The notes: generated by a model not told the origin, from the letters alone. A DNA stretch of 64,000 nt from Flavobacterium xinjiangense (GCF_900142885.1 NZ_FRCL01000007.1:171632-235631); one strand, 5' to 3'; shown: positions 1 to 8,622, counted from the stretch's first letter. A program made the numbers and translations.

Positions 1-186
1 TGCTAATGCATTTTCTAATGCTGTTCTAGTAGGATTCGCGGCCCTGCTATATTCATAATCCGGATTTACCGGTTTTCCAGGACTTGTTTGCACAAATGTT
101 GACGTCTGATAAACTGGAGGCATAACGGCTCCTGTACTTGGATCATGGTGTTGACCACCGTGAATAGCTTTAGTATTGAATTTCAT
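1..186 (-). CDS. Cys/Met metabolism PLP-dependent enzyme (cystathionine gamma-synthase/lyase family), N-terminal fragment
   Basis: Only the first 62 codons lie in the window, so the gene runs off the left edge. The start ATG is at 186-184. The fragment begins MKFNTKAIHGGQHHDPSTGA and continues with MPPVYQTSTF and YEYSRAANPTR. These are the signature opening segments of trans-sulfuration PLP enzymes: the IHGGQ start, the IYQTST-like loop and the YSR.xNPTR motif that binds the neighbouring subunit's cofactor. The family makes or breaks cystathionine or methionine in the cytoplasm. The PLP lysine is outside the window, so synthase, lyase and gamma-lyase cannot be told apart. Confidence 0.85.
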   Translation of the reverse strand, partial: MKFNTKAIHGGQHHDPSTGAVMPPVYQTSTFVQTSPGKPVNPDYEYSRAANPTRTALENALA

Positions 187-258
187 ATATTTATTTTAAA
201 GTGCGAAAATGTTTCACAAATTTACCCTTTAATTTATTCTATCCAAGCCACAAGTTGA

Positions 259-266
259 TACCTTTG
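259..266 (+). promoter_or_regulatory. Bacteroidota -7 promoter element TACCTTTG
   Basis: This is an exact match to TAnnTTTG, 21 nt upstream of the ATG at 288. It lies inside the longer open frame that begins at 201, which argues for the start at 288. No clear -33 TTTG is visible. Confidence 0.5.
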
Positions 267-287
267 TATTTAATTAACATTTTTGAG

Positions 288-1031
288 ATGAAACATATTA
301 TAATTTTTGCCGTATTGCTTTTTTCAATGACTCGTTGTTCTAAAGAATTAGCTTTTGAGGACCAATCTTTTCAGAAAAAAACAACTTTGCCTTGCAAAAA
401 CGATTGTCCTCAAATCAGTGTGCGAATTCCAATTGCAAAAGATGTCCCGGTTGTAGCTGACAGCATCAATAAAAAAGTATTTTCTGTCTTGAAAGAGATT
501 ATTTATTTTGGCGAAAAGCCATATACATCAACCGACTATAAAGGATTATTGGCTTCATTTATTGGTTCCTACGAAAAACTGCAAAAAGAATATCCAAAGG
601 ACGTTTTTGGTTGGGAAGCAAAAATTGAAGGAAGTGTAAAATACCAGTCGGACAGTATTTTAAACATAGAAATCAAGCATTATACTTATACTGGCGGTGC
701 TCATGGATATCAAGGTTTACGCTCTTTGATTTTTGATCCCGAAACCGGAAAATCTATTCCAAATAATAAATTATTTAAGGATAGAAATGCGTTCAAGGCT
801 TTCGCCGAAAAGAAATTCAGAGCTAAATATAAAATCCCTGAAAACCAACCTATAAACACAACAGGATACCAATTTGAAGATGAAAAATTCGAACTTCCTC
901 AAAATATTTTTTATACAGACAAAGGACTGCTTTTACACTACAATCCTTATGAAGCTGCCTCATACTCAGATGGCCCTAAGGAATTATTGTTGTCATATAA
1001 AGATGTAAACGAATATTTGGCAATTAAATAA
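288..1031 (+). CDS. Exported DUF4163/DUF3298 (RsiV-like) protein
   Basis: The ATG at 288 is chosen because it starts a signal peptide (MKHIIIFAVLLFSMTRC) and lies just downstream of a promoter element. The open frame itself extends up to 201. The 247-residue product has a Cys at position 17 that may be lipidated, although Arg at -1 is atypical for a lipobox. The middle carries TYTGGAHGYQG, the GGAHG hallmark of DUF4163. The C-terminal part (ending GLLLHYNPYEAASYSDGPKE) resembles DUF3298. The domain pair is known from RsiV anti-sigma factors and PdaC-like proteins and is common as a periplasmic lipoprotein in Bacteroidota. No transmembrane anchor or sigma-factor neighbour is present, so a regulatory role is not supported. 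Confidence 0.75.
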   Translation: MKHIIIFAVLLFSMTRCSKELAFEDQSFQKKTTLPCKNDCPQISVRIPIAKDVPVVADSINKKVFSVLKEIIYFGEKPYTSTDYKGLLASFIGSYEKLQKEYPKDVFGWEAKIEGSVKYQSDSILNIEIKHYTYTGGAHGYQGLRSLIFDPETGKSIPNNKLFKDRNAFKAFAEKKFRAKYKIPENQPINTTGYQFEDEKFELPQNIFYTDKGLLLHYNPYEAASYSDGPKELLLSYKDVNEYLAIK

Positions 1032-1035
1032 ATTA

Positions 1036-1437
1036 TCATAAATTCTTATCTAATGCATAAACAAGATACCATTTTTTGCCCATTAACTTAAACCCGAATT
1101 CTGAACTAAATCCCGATTCTTTAATAATACATTTTTCAAAAAATGATGTTTTTGTCCTTTTAAAATCTATTTTAAATTCAGTTGTATCAATATCATAAAT
1201 CTTAGTTCTCAACATATTCCAATTTTCTTTTGTCCAATTTGTTTTTTCTAATCCATCAACATTTTGTCCTTTCAACGGAAATTTAATTCTGCCCATTTGA
1301 AATAAACTGTCGGAATGAAACTTATTATAAAAAAAATCGAAATTTTCTACAATTATTTTTTCTGGTAAAATTTCGACCGTGTTTCTGCTTCTATTACAAC
1401 TAGTGAAAAATAGTATGAATGTTAATAAAAACACCAT
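1036..1437 (-). CDS. Small lipoprotein, DUF4348-like
   Basis: A 133-residue product starts with a hydrophobic stretch ending in a lipobox-like FFTSC (Cys 14), so it is probably an exported lipoprotein. The segment DFFYNKFHSDSLFQMGRIKF followed by PLKG resembles DUF4348 of Bacteroidota, where a FQxxRIxFPL-type motif recurs; this is family recognition from memory. The function of that family is unknown. The gene converges tail-to-tail with the DUF4163 gene, with only 4 nt between stop codons. Confidence 0.6.
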   Translation of the reverse strand: MVFLLTFILFFTSCNRSRNTVEILPEKIIVENFDFFYNKFHSDSLFQMGRIKFPLKGQNVDGLEKTNWTKENWNMLRTKIYDIDTTEFKIDFKRTKTSFFEKCIIKESGFSSEFGFKLMGKKWYLVYALDKNL

Positions 1438-1498
1438 TCGTTTAAAAAAACCACATATATGTTATCGTTTTTCGTATTATGAATTTTAATAGATTTAT

Positions 1499-1622
1499 TA
1501 GCCCCGATAACATTGAAAATCCTTTTTTGAGGTTTTTACAGAAAAAAAGATTACTTCACTTTACTTTAATTTTAATAGGAGTTCAGTGAATTTCATTTGC
1601 AACGACTAGCGGGAAATAGCTC
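1499..1622 (-). repeat. 3'-UTR-type dispersed repeat, copy 1 (ends GGAGCTATTTCCCGC ... TCGGGGCTA)
   Basis: Read on the minus strand it starts at the stop codon of the DinB-like gene (TAG, 1625-1623) as GGAGCTATTTCCCGCT and ends with TTATCGGGGCTAAT near 1499. The second copy at 28261-28409 has the same two termini and the same placement directly after a stop codon, but a different interior. Confidence 0.6.
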
Positions 1623-2078
1623 CTAAACAAACTTTCTGATTCCCATCATAACTCCGGTGTGAACGGCCTCGTGATAGATGTTAAAAGACATAGCGTCTTC
1701 GGCAGTTTTAATCGTAAAACCGGTCATGGTGGTGAATTCATGAAAATCCTGAAAGACTTTGTTCTCTAAATCAGCTTTGGTTTGATTGATTGTTTCAAAA
1801 AGCAACGATTGAATTTCATCTACGTCAGCCTGCGTTGCGTTTGGTTCCGGTTTAGTGCCTTTTTTATATTTTTCGACCATTTCATCTGAAATCATCATAG
1901 GCAAACCTGATAATTTATAAACCAACATTTGCTGAACCACCACAATATGCCCTATATTCCAAATTAAATTATTGTTGTAACCTTCAGGAATCACGTTTAG
2001 TTGCTCTAATGTATATCCTTCTAAAAACTTTGATAATGTATTTCTGCTTGTTTCGGTAATATTGAATGTTTGATGCAT
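1623..2078 (-). CDS. DinB superfamily protein
   Basis: The 151-residue cytoplasmic protein is predicted to form the DinB/YfiT four-helix bundle. His 44 (NIGHIV), His 136 and His 140 (YHEAVHTG) are placed like the three metal ligands of the family. Bacterial DinB-like proteins are metal-dependent and some are thiol S-transferases; the substrate here is unknown. The length is typical. The gene is monocistronic on the minus strand, and its stop codon runs straight into a structured dispersed repeat. Confidence 0.8.
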   Translation of the reverse strand: MHQTFNITETSRNTLSKFLEGYTLEQLNVIPEGYNNNLIWNIGHIVVVQQMLVYKLSGLPMMISDEMVEKYKKGTKPEPNATQADVDEIQSLLFETINQTKADLENKVFQDFHEFTTMTGFTIKTAEDAMSFNIYHEAVHTGVMMGIRKFV

Positions 2079-2154
2079 TTTTCTATTTTTTTGATAAAAA
2101 TAATCATTTTCCGTGTCAAATGAATTTTCTTTGCATAAAGAAATCGCTATTTAC

Positions 2155-2505
2155 ATGGACATAATATACTACCTCGCTTCTTGCGACACCTGCAGAAAAA
2201 TAATAAAATCATTACCTAAAGAACATGATTTTAAATTTCATGATATCAAACAAGATCCAATTACTGTTGCCGAAATAGAAAAAATGCGTGAGCTTTCCGG
2301 CAGTTACGAGGCGCTTTTCAGCAAAAAAGCACAATTGTACAAATCAATGGATTTAAAGAATAAATCATTAACCGAAGACGATTACAAAAAATACATTTTG
2401 GAACATTACACGTTTTTGAGTCGTCCAGTTTTTATCATCAAGGATAAAATTTACATCGGTAACACCCAGCAAAATATGTTGCAGGTAATGAAAGCGTTGG
2501 TATAA
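2155..2505 (+). CDS. ArsC/Spx-like thioredoxin-fold protein (arsenate reductase family)
   Basis: The start at 2155 gives MDIIYYLASCDTCRKI and a 116-residue product; the upstream extension to 2113 has no family similarity. The CDTC motif at residues 10-13 and the LSRPVFI segment at 88-94 fit the ArsC/YffB/Spx fold. Many flavobacterial members are annotated as arsenate reductases, but a CxxC active site with no arsenic genes nearby makes the substrate uncertain. The stop codon overlaps the next start (TAATG), so the gene is translationally coupled to the EamA transporter. Confidence 0.8.
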   Translation: MDIIYYLASCDTCRKIIKSLPKEHDFKFHDIKQDPITVAEIEKMRELSGSYEALFSKKAQLYKSMDLKNKSLTEDDYKKYILEHYTFLSRPVFIIKDKIYIGNTQQNMLQVMKALV

Positions 2506-3392
2506 TGTCCAAAAGAAATCTTGCACTAATTGGTGCCACAATTGTCTCCATAATTTACGGTGTCACGTTTACCATTGCCAAAGATGTCATGCCTTTTTAC
2601 ATTGACGCCTATGGTTTCATCTTGTTGCGCGTGGGCGGTTCGGTGATTTTGTTTTGGCTGGTTTGGCTTTTTATGCCAAAGGAGAAAATTGCACTCAATG
2701 ATTTCCCTCGAATTATTGCGGCAGCTTTTTTTGGCGTGGCGTTTAATATGCTTACTTTTTTCAAAGGATTAAGCCTCACTTCTCCTATTAGTGCAGCAGT
2801 AATCATGGTTTCGACACCTATGATTGTGTTGACACTTTCGGCCCTTATCATGAAGGAACGTATGCAAAAACGAATGGTTTTTGGGATTATACTTGGTCTG
2901 ATAGGAACTGCTTTTCTTATCCTGTATGGGAAATCCATTGGCAGCGCCACAAACGCCGGATTGGGAAATTTTCTGGTTTTGATCAATGCTATTTCCTATG
3001 GATTTTATCTAATTATCGTCAAGAAATTAATGGATAAATACAATGCGTTTACCTTTGTAAAATGGATTTATTTGTTCGGTTTTATTATGGTTTTGCCTTT
3101 TGGCTGGAGCCAATTTCAAACTGTGAACTGGGCTTTGGTTCCAATGGATATTTGCTGGAAAATCGGATTTGTAGTCGTTTTTTCGACTTTCCTGACGTAT
3201 TTATTAAATTTGCTTTCGATGAAAGAATTAAAACCAACAACTGTTGCTGTTTTTATTTATTTACAACCGCTCTTTGCAACTATTTTTGCAATAAGCCTCG
3301 GGAAAGATGAATTGAGTTTGGTGAAAATTGGTTCCGCAGTTTTGATATTTGTGGGTGTTTATTTGGTGACACAGAAAAAGAGTATTCAGTAA
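2505..3392 (+). CDS. EamA (DMT superfamily) transporter
   Basis: The 295-residue protein has about ten hydrophobic segments arranged as two EamA repeats (roughly residues 5-140 and 150-290), the standard plan of drug/metabolite transporters of the inner membrane. Motifs such as SPISAAVIMVSTPMIVLTLSA and PTTVAVFIYLQPLFAT are the conserved helix 4/9 signatures. The substrate cannot be read from the sequence. It is coupled to the ArsC-like gene by a 1-nt TAATG overlap, so the two are probably co-expressed. Confidence 0.88.
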   Translation: MSKRNLALIGATIVSIIYGVTFTIAKDVMPFYIDAYGFILLRVGGSVILFWLVWLFMPKEKIALNDFPRIIAAAFFGVAFNMLTFFKGLSLTSPISAAVIMVSTPMIVLTLSALIMKERMQKRMVFGIILGLIGTAFLILYGKSIGSATNAGLGNFLVLINAISYGFYLIIVKKLMDKYNAFTFVKWIYLFGFIMVLPFGWSQFQTVNWALVPMDICWKIGFVVVFSTFLTYLLNLLSMKELKPTTVAVFIYLQPLFATIFAISLGKDELSLVKIGSAVLIFVGVYLVTQKKSIQ

Positions 3393-3503
3393 TCAGTGTT
3401 CAGTCATTAATTTAATCTTCTAATTTCAATCCATTTACAAGTCCAAACCCATTTATAAAAAAAGCACTAAATACTAAAAACGGACCACTGACCACTTTTT
3501 TAT

Positions 3504-3511
3504 TATCTTTG
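3504..3511 (+). promoter_or_regulatory. -7 promoter element TATCTTTG for yicC
   Basis: This is an exact TAnnTTTG match 19 nt upstream of the yicC ATG. The preceding spacer (3393-3503) carries repeated words of the type TTCAGT and CACTGACCAC. Confidence 0.5.
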
Positions 3512-3530
3512 ACCTCTTTTAGAAAAATAT

Positions 3531-4391
3531 ATGATACAATCAATGACGGGTTTCGGTAAAGCCACTTTGCAATTACCAACCAAAAAAATCACGGTAGAAG
3601 TAAAATCCTTAAATAGTAAAGGTTTGGATTTGAATGTGAGAATGCCTTCGCTGTACCGCGAAATGGAATTGGGTTTACGCAACCAAATTGCACTTAAGCT
3701 GGAAAGAGGAAAAGTAGATTTTTCTATTTTTATTGAAAGCACTGCGGAACAAACTTCGACGAAAGTGAATGTGCCAATTGTAAAAGGTTATATTGATCAG
3801 TTGAGAGAAGTATACGCCGATGCTGATGAAACCGAATTGATGAAAATGGCGATTCGCATGCCGGATACCATGAAAATAGAACGTGATGAAATCGACGAAA
3901 ACGACTGGGTACAAATCCAAACTGTTATCGAAGAAGCGTTACAAAACATCTTGACCTTTAGAAAAGATGAAGGAATGTCTTTAGAAAAAGAATTTCAATT
4001 GCGAATTGGCAATATTCGTCAATACATGACCGAAGCTTTGGCACTGGATCCAGAACGCGTTCAAGCGATAAAAGACCGTTTGCAAACTGCAATTGCTGAA
4101 CTTAAAGTGAATGTAGACGAAAACCGTTTCGAGCAAGAATTGATTTATTATTTAGAGAAATTAGACATCACCGAGGAGAAAGTACGTTTGACTAATCACC
4201 TGGATTATTTCTTGGAAACCATCAACGGAACCGAAGCCAACGGTAGAAAGTTAGGTTTCATTACCCAAGAAATGGGACGCGAAATCAACACTATGGGTTC
4301 TAAATCGAATCACGCACAAATGCAAAAATTAGTCGTTCAGATGAAAGACGAATTGGAAAAAATCAAAGAACAGGTTTTAAACGTATTATAA
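3531..4391 (+). CDS. yicC: YicC/YloC family endoribonuclease
   Basis: The protein begins MIQSMTGFGKA, the invariant N-terminal motif of YicC/YloC, and ends with the DUF1732 signature TQEMGREINTMGSKSNHA. Its 286 residues match the family length. The family is known as stress-related endoribonucleases (E. coli YicC, B. subtilis YloC). It is followed by gmk and nadD, an order common in Bacteroidota. A strong hairpin terminator lies between yicC and gmk, so co-transcription may be only partial. Confidence 0.92.
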   Translation: MIQSMTGFGKATLQLPTKKITVEVKSLNSKGLDLNVRMPSLYREMELGLRNQIALKLERGKVDFSIFIESTAEQTSTKVNVPIVKGYIDQLREVYADADETELMKMAIRMPDTMKIERDEIDENDWVQIQTVIEEALQNILTFRKDEGMSLEKEFQLRIGNIRQYMTEALALDPERVQAIKDRLQTAIAELKVNVDENRFEQELIYYLEKLDITEEKVRLTNHLDYFLETINGTEANGRKLGFITQEMGREINTMGSKSNHAQMQKLVVQMKDELEKIKEQVLNVL

Positions 4392-4403
4392 GAAATAGTA
4401 AGT

Positions 4404-4428
4404 AAAGACGCGTGAATCGCGTCTTTTT
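4404..4428 (+). terminator. Intrinsic terminator between yicC and gmk
   Basis: A perfect 9-bp stem AAAGACGCG/CGCGTCTTT surrounds a TGAAT loop and is followed by T residues. A further GCGCGTCT word lies 25 nt downstream, just before gmk. Confidence 0.75.
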
Positions 4429-4472
4429 GCATAAAAATTAGAAGTGATTGCGCGTCTAAAAAAAGAACAACA

Positions 4473-5048
4473 ATGAGCACAGGAGGAAAATTAATAGTTT
4501 TTTCGGCACCTTCGGGATCTGGAAAAACGACCATCGTTAGACATTTATTAGGAAAAGAAGATCTGAATCTTGAATTTTCGATTTCGGCAGCTTCTCGTGA
4601 ACCGCGAGGTGAAGAAGTAAACGGAAAAGATTATTATTTTATGTCTACCGAAGAATTTAAAAAACACATCAAGAACGAAGACTTTCTGGAATGGGAAGAA
4701 GTGTATCGTGATAATTTTTACGGAACTTTAAAAAGTGAAGTGGAACGCATCTGGGCCAAAGGAAAAAATGTCATTTTTGATATTGATGTCGCTGGCGGAT
4801 TGCGAATTAAACATAAATTCCCAAATGAAACTTTGGCAGTTTTTGTAAAACCACCAAGCATTGACGAACTGAAAATCCGTTTGAAAAAACGCTCTACTGA
4901 AAGTGACGACAAAATCAATATGCGTATCGCCAAAGCTTCTGTAGAACTCGCTACTGCTCCACAATTTGATGTTGTTATAAAAAATTATGATTTAGACATT
5001 GCTTTGGAAGAAGCCTATCAATTGGTAAAGAATTTTGTTAAGGATTAA
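4473..5048 (+). CDS. gmk: Guanylate kinase
   Basis: It phosphorylates GMP to GDP with ATP in the cytoplasm. The P-loop GSGKTT is at residues 15-20, followed by the GMP-binding region SREPRGEEVNGKDYYFMS and the adenylate-cap segment RLKKRSTESDDKINMRI. Its 191 residues match bacterial enzymes. The start is the first ATG and has an AAAAGAACAACA leader. It sits between yicC and nadD in the conserved order. Confidence 0.96.
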   Translation: MSTGGKLIVFSAPSGSGKTTIVRHLLGKEDLNLEFSISAASREPRGEEVNGKDYYFMSTEEFKKHIKNEDFLEWEEVYRDNFYGTLKSEVERIWAKGKNVIFDIDVAGGLRIKHKFPNETLAVFVKPPSIDELKIRLKKRSTESDDKINMRIAKASVELATAPQFDVVIKNYDLDIALEEAYQLVKNFVKD

Positions 5049-5117
5049 AAGATTGAAAAATTCAAAGTTATTTTTAATCTTTAAATCATTTAATTTTTAA
5101 ATCTTTAAATTATATTA

Positions 5118-5699
5118 ATGAAAATAGGATTGTATTTCGGAACGTTTAATCCCATTCATGTTGGGCATCTCATTATTGCCAATCACATGGCGGAGCATGC
5201 GGATTTAGACCAGATATGGATGGTGGTCACACCGCATAATCCTTTGAAGAAAAAAAATACTTTGCTTGATGATTATCATCGGTTGCAAATGGTGCATCTT
5301 GCCACAGAGGATTTTCCAAAAATCAAACCTTCGGATATTGAGTTCAAATTATCACAGCCTAATTATACGGTGAACACTTTGGTTCATTTACAGGAAAAAT
5401 ATCCCAATTACGAGTTCTCCCTAATAATGGGAGAAGACAATCTCAAGTCTTTGCACAAATGGAAAAATTACGAAGTGATTCTTGAAAATCATGAAATTTA
5501 CGTTTACCCACGTATTTCTTCGGAAGCAGAAAATGCAACTTTCAAGAATCACCCAAAAATCCACATGATTGATGCTCCGGTTGTAGAAATATCATCAACA
5601 TTTATTCGGGACAATATCAAGAAAGGGAAAAATGTGCAGCCGTTATTGCCTGCGAAAGTTTGGGAATATATTGACCATAACAACTTTTATAAGAAGTAA
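5118..5699 (+). CDS. nadD: Nicotinate-nucleotide adenylyltransferase
   Basis: It adenylates nicotinate mononucleotide in NAD synthesis. GTFNPIHVGHL at residues 8-18 contains the nucleotidyltransferase HxGH motif (His 14, His 17), and VEISSTFIRDNI near the C-terminus is the matching ISSTxxR motif. The length of 193 residues is normal. The 69-nt spacer from gmk is made of AATCTTTAAAT-type words. A window-level link is the 3-hydroxyanthranilate dioxygenase at 28.4 kb, whose product feeds quinolinate to NAD. Confidence 0.95.
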   Translation: MKIGLYFGTFNPIHVGHLIIANHMAEHADLDQIWMVVTPHNPLKKKNTLLDDYHRLQMVHLATEDFPKIKPSDIEFKLSQPNYTVNTLVHLQEKYPNYEFSLIMGEDNLKSLHKWKNYEVILENHEIYVYPRISSEAENATFKNHPKIHMIDAPVVEISSTFIRDNIKKGKNVQPLLPAKVWEYIDHNNFYKK

Positions 5700-5700
5700 T

Positions 5701-6597
5701 TTACCCCAAAACACTTTTTAATTCCAATTCAATTTTCTCAAAAATAACACTCAAATTATCATTTTTTCCCGATAATAAAAACACTTCTGTGCTAGGCATT
5801 TGTTTGCTATTCCACAACAATTGGATTCTTTTTTCTTCTATAAAATTCTTAGCGTTGATATTCCAGACAACAGCTATTCCGCTATTTTTAGAAAGCATCT
5901 CAATCATTTCATATTCGGATGGAATAATGTAGTTAGGAACCATAGAAGGTCTTTTTTTATTAAAAACATGCAACCAAAATAATTTGATATGCGGAATTTG
6001 AGCATTATGACTAAACCATTTATGGTCATTTAACCAATGTTCGACCGCATCTAAATCTTCAATCTTAATTTTTGATTTTAATTTGGAAGCATCGATAGTA
6101 TTCGATCCAACAATCACTTGCTTAATTTCCCCGACCTTCTTCTGAATCGTGTCAAACGTGTCATATTGTTTGGTAACGATTGCAAAATCCAGCTTTTTAG
6201 AATCAACCAATTCAAAAAGTACATCATTTTCATGAAAGCTAAAATCAATGAATTCAAATTTTGAAAGTAGCGCACTTCCTAAGCTGCTCATCAAATGTTT
6301 AGAGATTCCTATAGAAATTAATCGATTGGCATTGAACGCTTTGGCACGAAAACCATTTTCCACATTTTCCAACCGATCTAGTGCTTCAATGATTAAATTA
6401 TTAAGTAACTTAGCATATTCCGTTGGTTCCACGCCTTTAGACTTTCTATTGAAAAGTTTATAACCTACATGCGCCTCCAACATGGATATTTGCTGACTTA
6501 CAGCCGGTTGACTAATAAATAATTCTTTGGCAGCAAGAGAAAAGTTTCCGTTTTTATAAACCGATTTAAAAGTTCTGTACCATTCCAGATTAACCAT
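5701..6597 (-). CDS. LysR-family transcriptional regulator
   Basis: The start at 6597 is chosen because MVNLEWYRTFKSVYKNGNFS is the canonical beginning of a LysR winged helix-turn-helix; the open frame reaching 6699 would overlap the divergent gene. The 298-residue protein has its HTH at residues 16-45 (SLAAKELFISQPAVSQQISM) and an effector-binding domain after about residue 90. It is divergent from the DJ-1/PfpI-YqhD pair across an 86-bp interval holding promoters for both directions, the usual LysR arrangement. By inference it regulates that pair in response to an aldehyde or related stress signal. Confidence 0.9.
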   Translation of the reverse strand: MVNLEWYRTFKSVYKNGNFSLAAKELFISQPAVSQQISMLEAHVGYKLFNRKSKGVEPTEYAKLLNNLIIEALDRLENVENGFRAKAFNANRLISIGISKHLMSSLGSALLSKFEFIDFSFHENDVLFELVDSKKLDFAIVTKQYDTFDTIQKKVGEIKQVIVGSNTIDASKLKSKIKIEDLDAVEHWLNDHKWFSHNAQIPHIKLFWLHVFNKKRPSMVPNYIIPSEYEMIEMLSKNSGIAVVWNINAKNFIEEKRIQLLWNSKQMPSTEVFLLSGKNDNLSVIFEKIELELKSVLG

Positions 6598-6616
6598 GAT
6601 ATAAATATATTTATCA

Positions 6617-6624
6617 CAAACATA
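6617..6624 (-). promoter_or_regulatory. -7 element TATGTTTG for the LysR gene
   Basis: On the minus strand this is an exact TAnnTTTG match 19 nt upstream of the LysR start at 6597. Confidence 0.5.
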
Positions 6625-6658
6625 ATTTAAATTATTTTTACTAATAGCATATTCGCCG

Positions 6659-6666
6659 TAAATTTG
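6659..6666 (+). promoter_or_regulatory. -7 element TAAATTTG for the DJ-1/PfpI gene
   Basis: This exact TAnnTTTG match lies 17 nt upstream of the ATG at 6684. Together with the opposed element at 6617-6624 it makes a compact divergent promoter region where a LysR dimer could bind. Confidence 0.5.
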
Positions 6667-6683
6667 AACAAACAAAATTAGAT

Positions 6684-7454
6684 ATGAAGAAAATTGCATT
6701 ATTTACCATTATAGCATTAACAGTGGGTTGCTTATCAGCAACGGCACAAAAAACAAAAAAAACTAAGATGAAAAAAGTATTATTCGTTCTAACTAGTCAT
6801 GATAAACTAGGGAACACAGGAGAAAAAACAGGTTTTTGGATTGAAGAATTTGCTACTCCTTATTATGAGTTAGCAGATAAAGGAGTAATCATTACTATTG
6901 CATCACCTTTAGGAGGACAGCCACCAATTGATCCAAAAAGTTCAGATCCCTCTTCGGCTACTGAAGACACCAAAAGATTTGACAAAGATATTGAACTACA
7001 AGCTAAACTAAGTAAAACACACAAATTAGCTGACGTTAATCAAGCTGATTATGATGCCGTTTTTTATCCAGGAGGTCATGGACCGCTTTGGGATTTAGCC
7101 GAAGACAAAAAATCAATTGCTTTGATTGAAGCGTTTTATACCAATAAAAAACCAGTTGCTTTTGTATGTCATTCCCCTGGAGCGTTGAAAAATGTGAAAG
7201 TAAATGGCGAATATTTAGTAAAAGGTAAAAAAGTAACCGGATTCTCTAATGCCGAAGAAGAAGCTGTAGGTTTAACTAAAGTAGTTCCATTTTTATTGGA
7301 AGATGCATTACAAACAAACGGAGCAACTTATTCAAAAGTTGGTGACTGGCAACCTTACGCCGTTGAAGATGGTTTATTAATTACAGGTCAAAATCCAGCT
7401 TCATCTAAATTAGTTGCTGAAAAATTATTAAATCAATTGAATTCAAAAAAATAA
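6684..7454 (+). CDS. Exported DJ-1/PfpI (Hsp31-like) family protein
   Basis: The 256-residue product starts with a signal peptide (MKKIALFTIIALTVGCLSATA), unusual for a family that is mostly cytoplasmic. The DJ-1/PfpI fold follows, with acidic residues in GFWIEEFATPYYEL (about 50-63), the YPGGHGPLWDL segment (128-138) and the nucleophile elbow AFVCHSPGAL (Cys 162, His 163). These features match the Hsp31/HchA subgroup described as glyoxalase III or chaperone. The next gene, a YqhD-type aldehyde reductase, starts 4 nt after the stop, so the pair forms an operon for reactive aldehydes (inference). Confidence 0.85.
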   Translation: MKKIALFTIIALTVGCLSATAQKTKKTKMKKVLFVLTSHDKLGNTGEKTGFWIEEFATPYYELADKGVIITIASPLGGQPPIDPKSSDPSSATEDTKRFDKDIELQAKLSKTHKLADVNQADYDAVFYPGGHGPLWDLAEDKKSIALIEAFYTNKKPVAFVCHSPGALKNVKVNGEYLVKGKKVTGFSNAEEEAVGLTKVVPFLLEDALQTNGATYSKVGDWQPYAVEDGLLITGQNPASSKLVAEKLLNQLNSKK

Positions 7455-7458
7455 AAGC

Positions 7459-8622
7459 ATGTTAAATTTCGAATTATATAATCCTACCAATTTAGTTTTT
7501 GGGAAAGGACAGATTGAAAAATTATCAACATTAGTGCCACAAGGAGCGAAAATCCTTTTGGCATACGGTGGCGGAAGCATTTTTAAAAATGGAATCCATG
7601 AACAAGTAATTAACAATTTAAAAGGTTTTGAAATCGTGGAATTCAGCGGAATTGAAGCGAATCCTCATTTTGAAACATTAATGAAAGCCGTTGCGATTGT
7701 AAAAGAACAAAACATTGATTTTATTCTTGCTGTTGGTGGTGGATCAGTAATTGATGGTGTGAAATTTATTTCGGCGGCATCACATTTTGAAGGAAATCCA
7801 ATTGATATACTTAAAAAGAGAATTTTATTTAAAGATGTAACTAAAGTAGTTCCTTTCGGGACCGTTTTAACTTTACCTGCCACAGGAACCGAAATGAATT
7901 CTGGTGCAGTAATTACAATTGAAGCTACTCAGGAAAAACTAGATTTTGGTGGAATGGCAATGTTTCCAAAATTCTCCATTTGTGATCCAACGGTGATTGC
8001 TTCTTTGCCGAAAAGACAATTGCAGAATGGCGTTGTAGATGCTTACACTCACGTTTTAGAGCAATATTTGACGTATCCGCATGAAGGGTATCTTCAAGAC
8101 CGAATTGCAGAAGGAATATTACAAACTTTAATCCAAGTAGGCCCTGAAGTAGTAGAAAATCCTAAAGATTATGCGTTGGCTTCAAATTTTATGTGGAGCT
8201 GTACTATGGCTTTGAATGGATTAATCCAAAAAGGGGTTCCTTCAGATTGGGCAACACATATGATTGGCCATGAATTGACTGCATTGTACGGAATTGATCA
8301 CGCCAGAACTTTGGCTGTTGTTGGTCCAAATTTATACCGAGTGATGTTTGAAACCAAAAAAGGAAAATTAGCACAGTACGGAAAACGTATATTTAATTTG
8401 ACTGGAAGTGATGACGAAATTGCAAATGAAGCAATCAACAAAACAGTTGAATTCTTTCACACTATGGGAATGGACACCAAATTATCTGACTACACTAAAG
8501 ACTACGAAAAAACTGCTGATTTTATTGTAAAACGTTTTGAAGAAAGAGAATGGAAAGCGTTAGGTGAAAAACAAAATATTACCTTAGAAAAAGTAAAAGA
8601 AATTGTTGAAATGAGTTATTAA
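7459..8622 (+). CDS. yqhD: YqhD-type NADPH-dependent aldehyde reductase (iron-containing alcohol dehydrogenase family)
   Basis: The 387-residue length is the same as E. coli YqhD and similarity is visible along the chain: NPTNLVFGKGQIEKL, LLAYGGGS, AVGGGSVIDG (residues 91-100), TLPATGTEMNSGA. The metal ligands Asp 194, His 198, His 267 and His 281 fall at the YqhD positions (VVDAYTHVLEQ, DWATHMIGHEL, GIDHARTLA). YqhD reduces short aldehydes, including lipid-peroxidation products and glyoxals, using NADPH. It is co-transcribed with the DJ-1/PfpI gene and followed by a strong terminator. Confidence 0.92.
   Translation: MLNFELYNPTNLVFGKGQIEKLSTLVPQGAKILLAYGGGSIFKNGIHEQVINNLKGFEIVEFSGIEANPHFETLMKAVAIVKEQNIDFILAVGGGSVIDGVKFISAASHFEGNPIDILKKRILFKDVTKVVPFGTVLTLPATGTEMNSGAVITIEATQEKLDFGGMAMFPKFSICDPTVIASLPKRQLQNGVVDAYTHVLEQYLTYPHEGYLQDRIAEGILQTLIQVGPEVVENPKDYALASNFMWSCTMALNGLIQKGVPSDWATHMIGHELTALYGIDHARTLAVVGPNLYRVMFETKKGKLAQYGKRIFNLTGSDDEIANEAINKTVEFFHTMGMDTKLSDYTKDYEKTADFIVKRFEEREWKALGEKQNITLEKVKEIVEMSY

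Noticed and set aside
2113..2154. Upstream start of the ArsC-like gene
   Set aside because: The 14 extra residues have no family similarity, and the ATG at 2155 matches the family start.
6598..6699. Longer N-terminus of the LysR gene
   Set aside because: It would overlap the divergent DJ-1 gene and both promoters; the LysR HTH begins at the later ATG.
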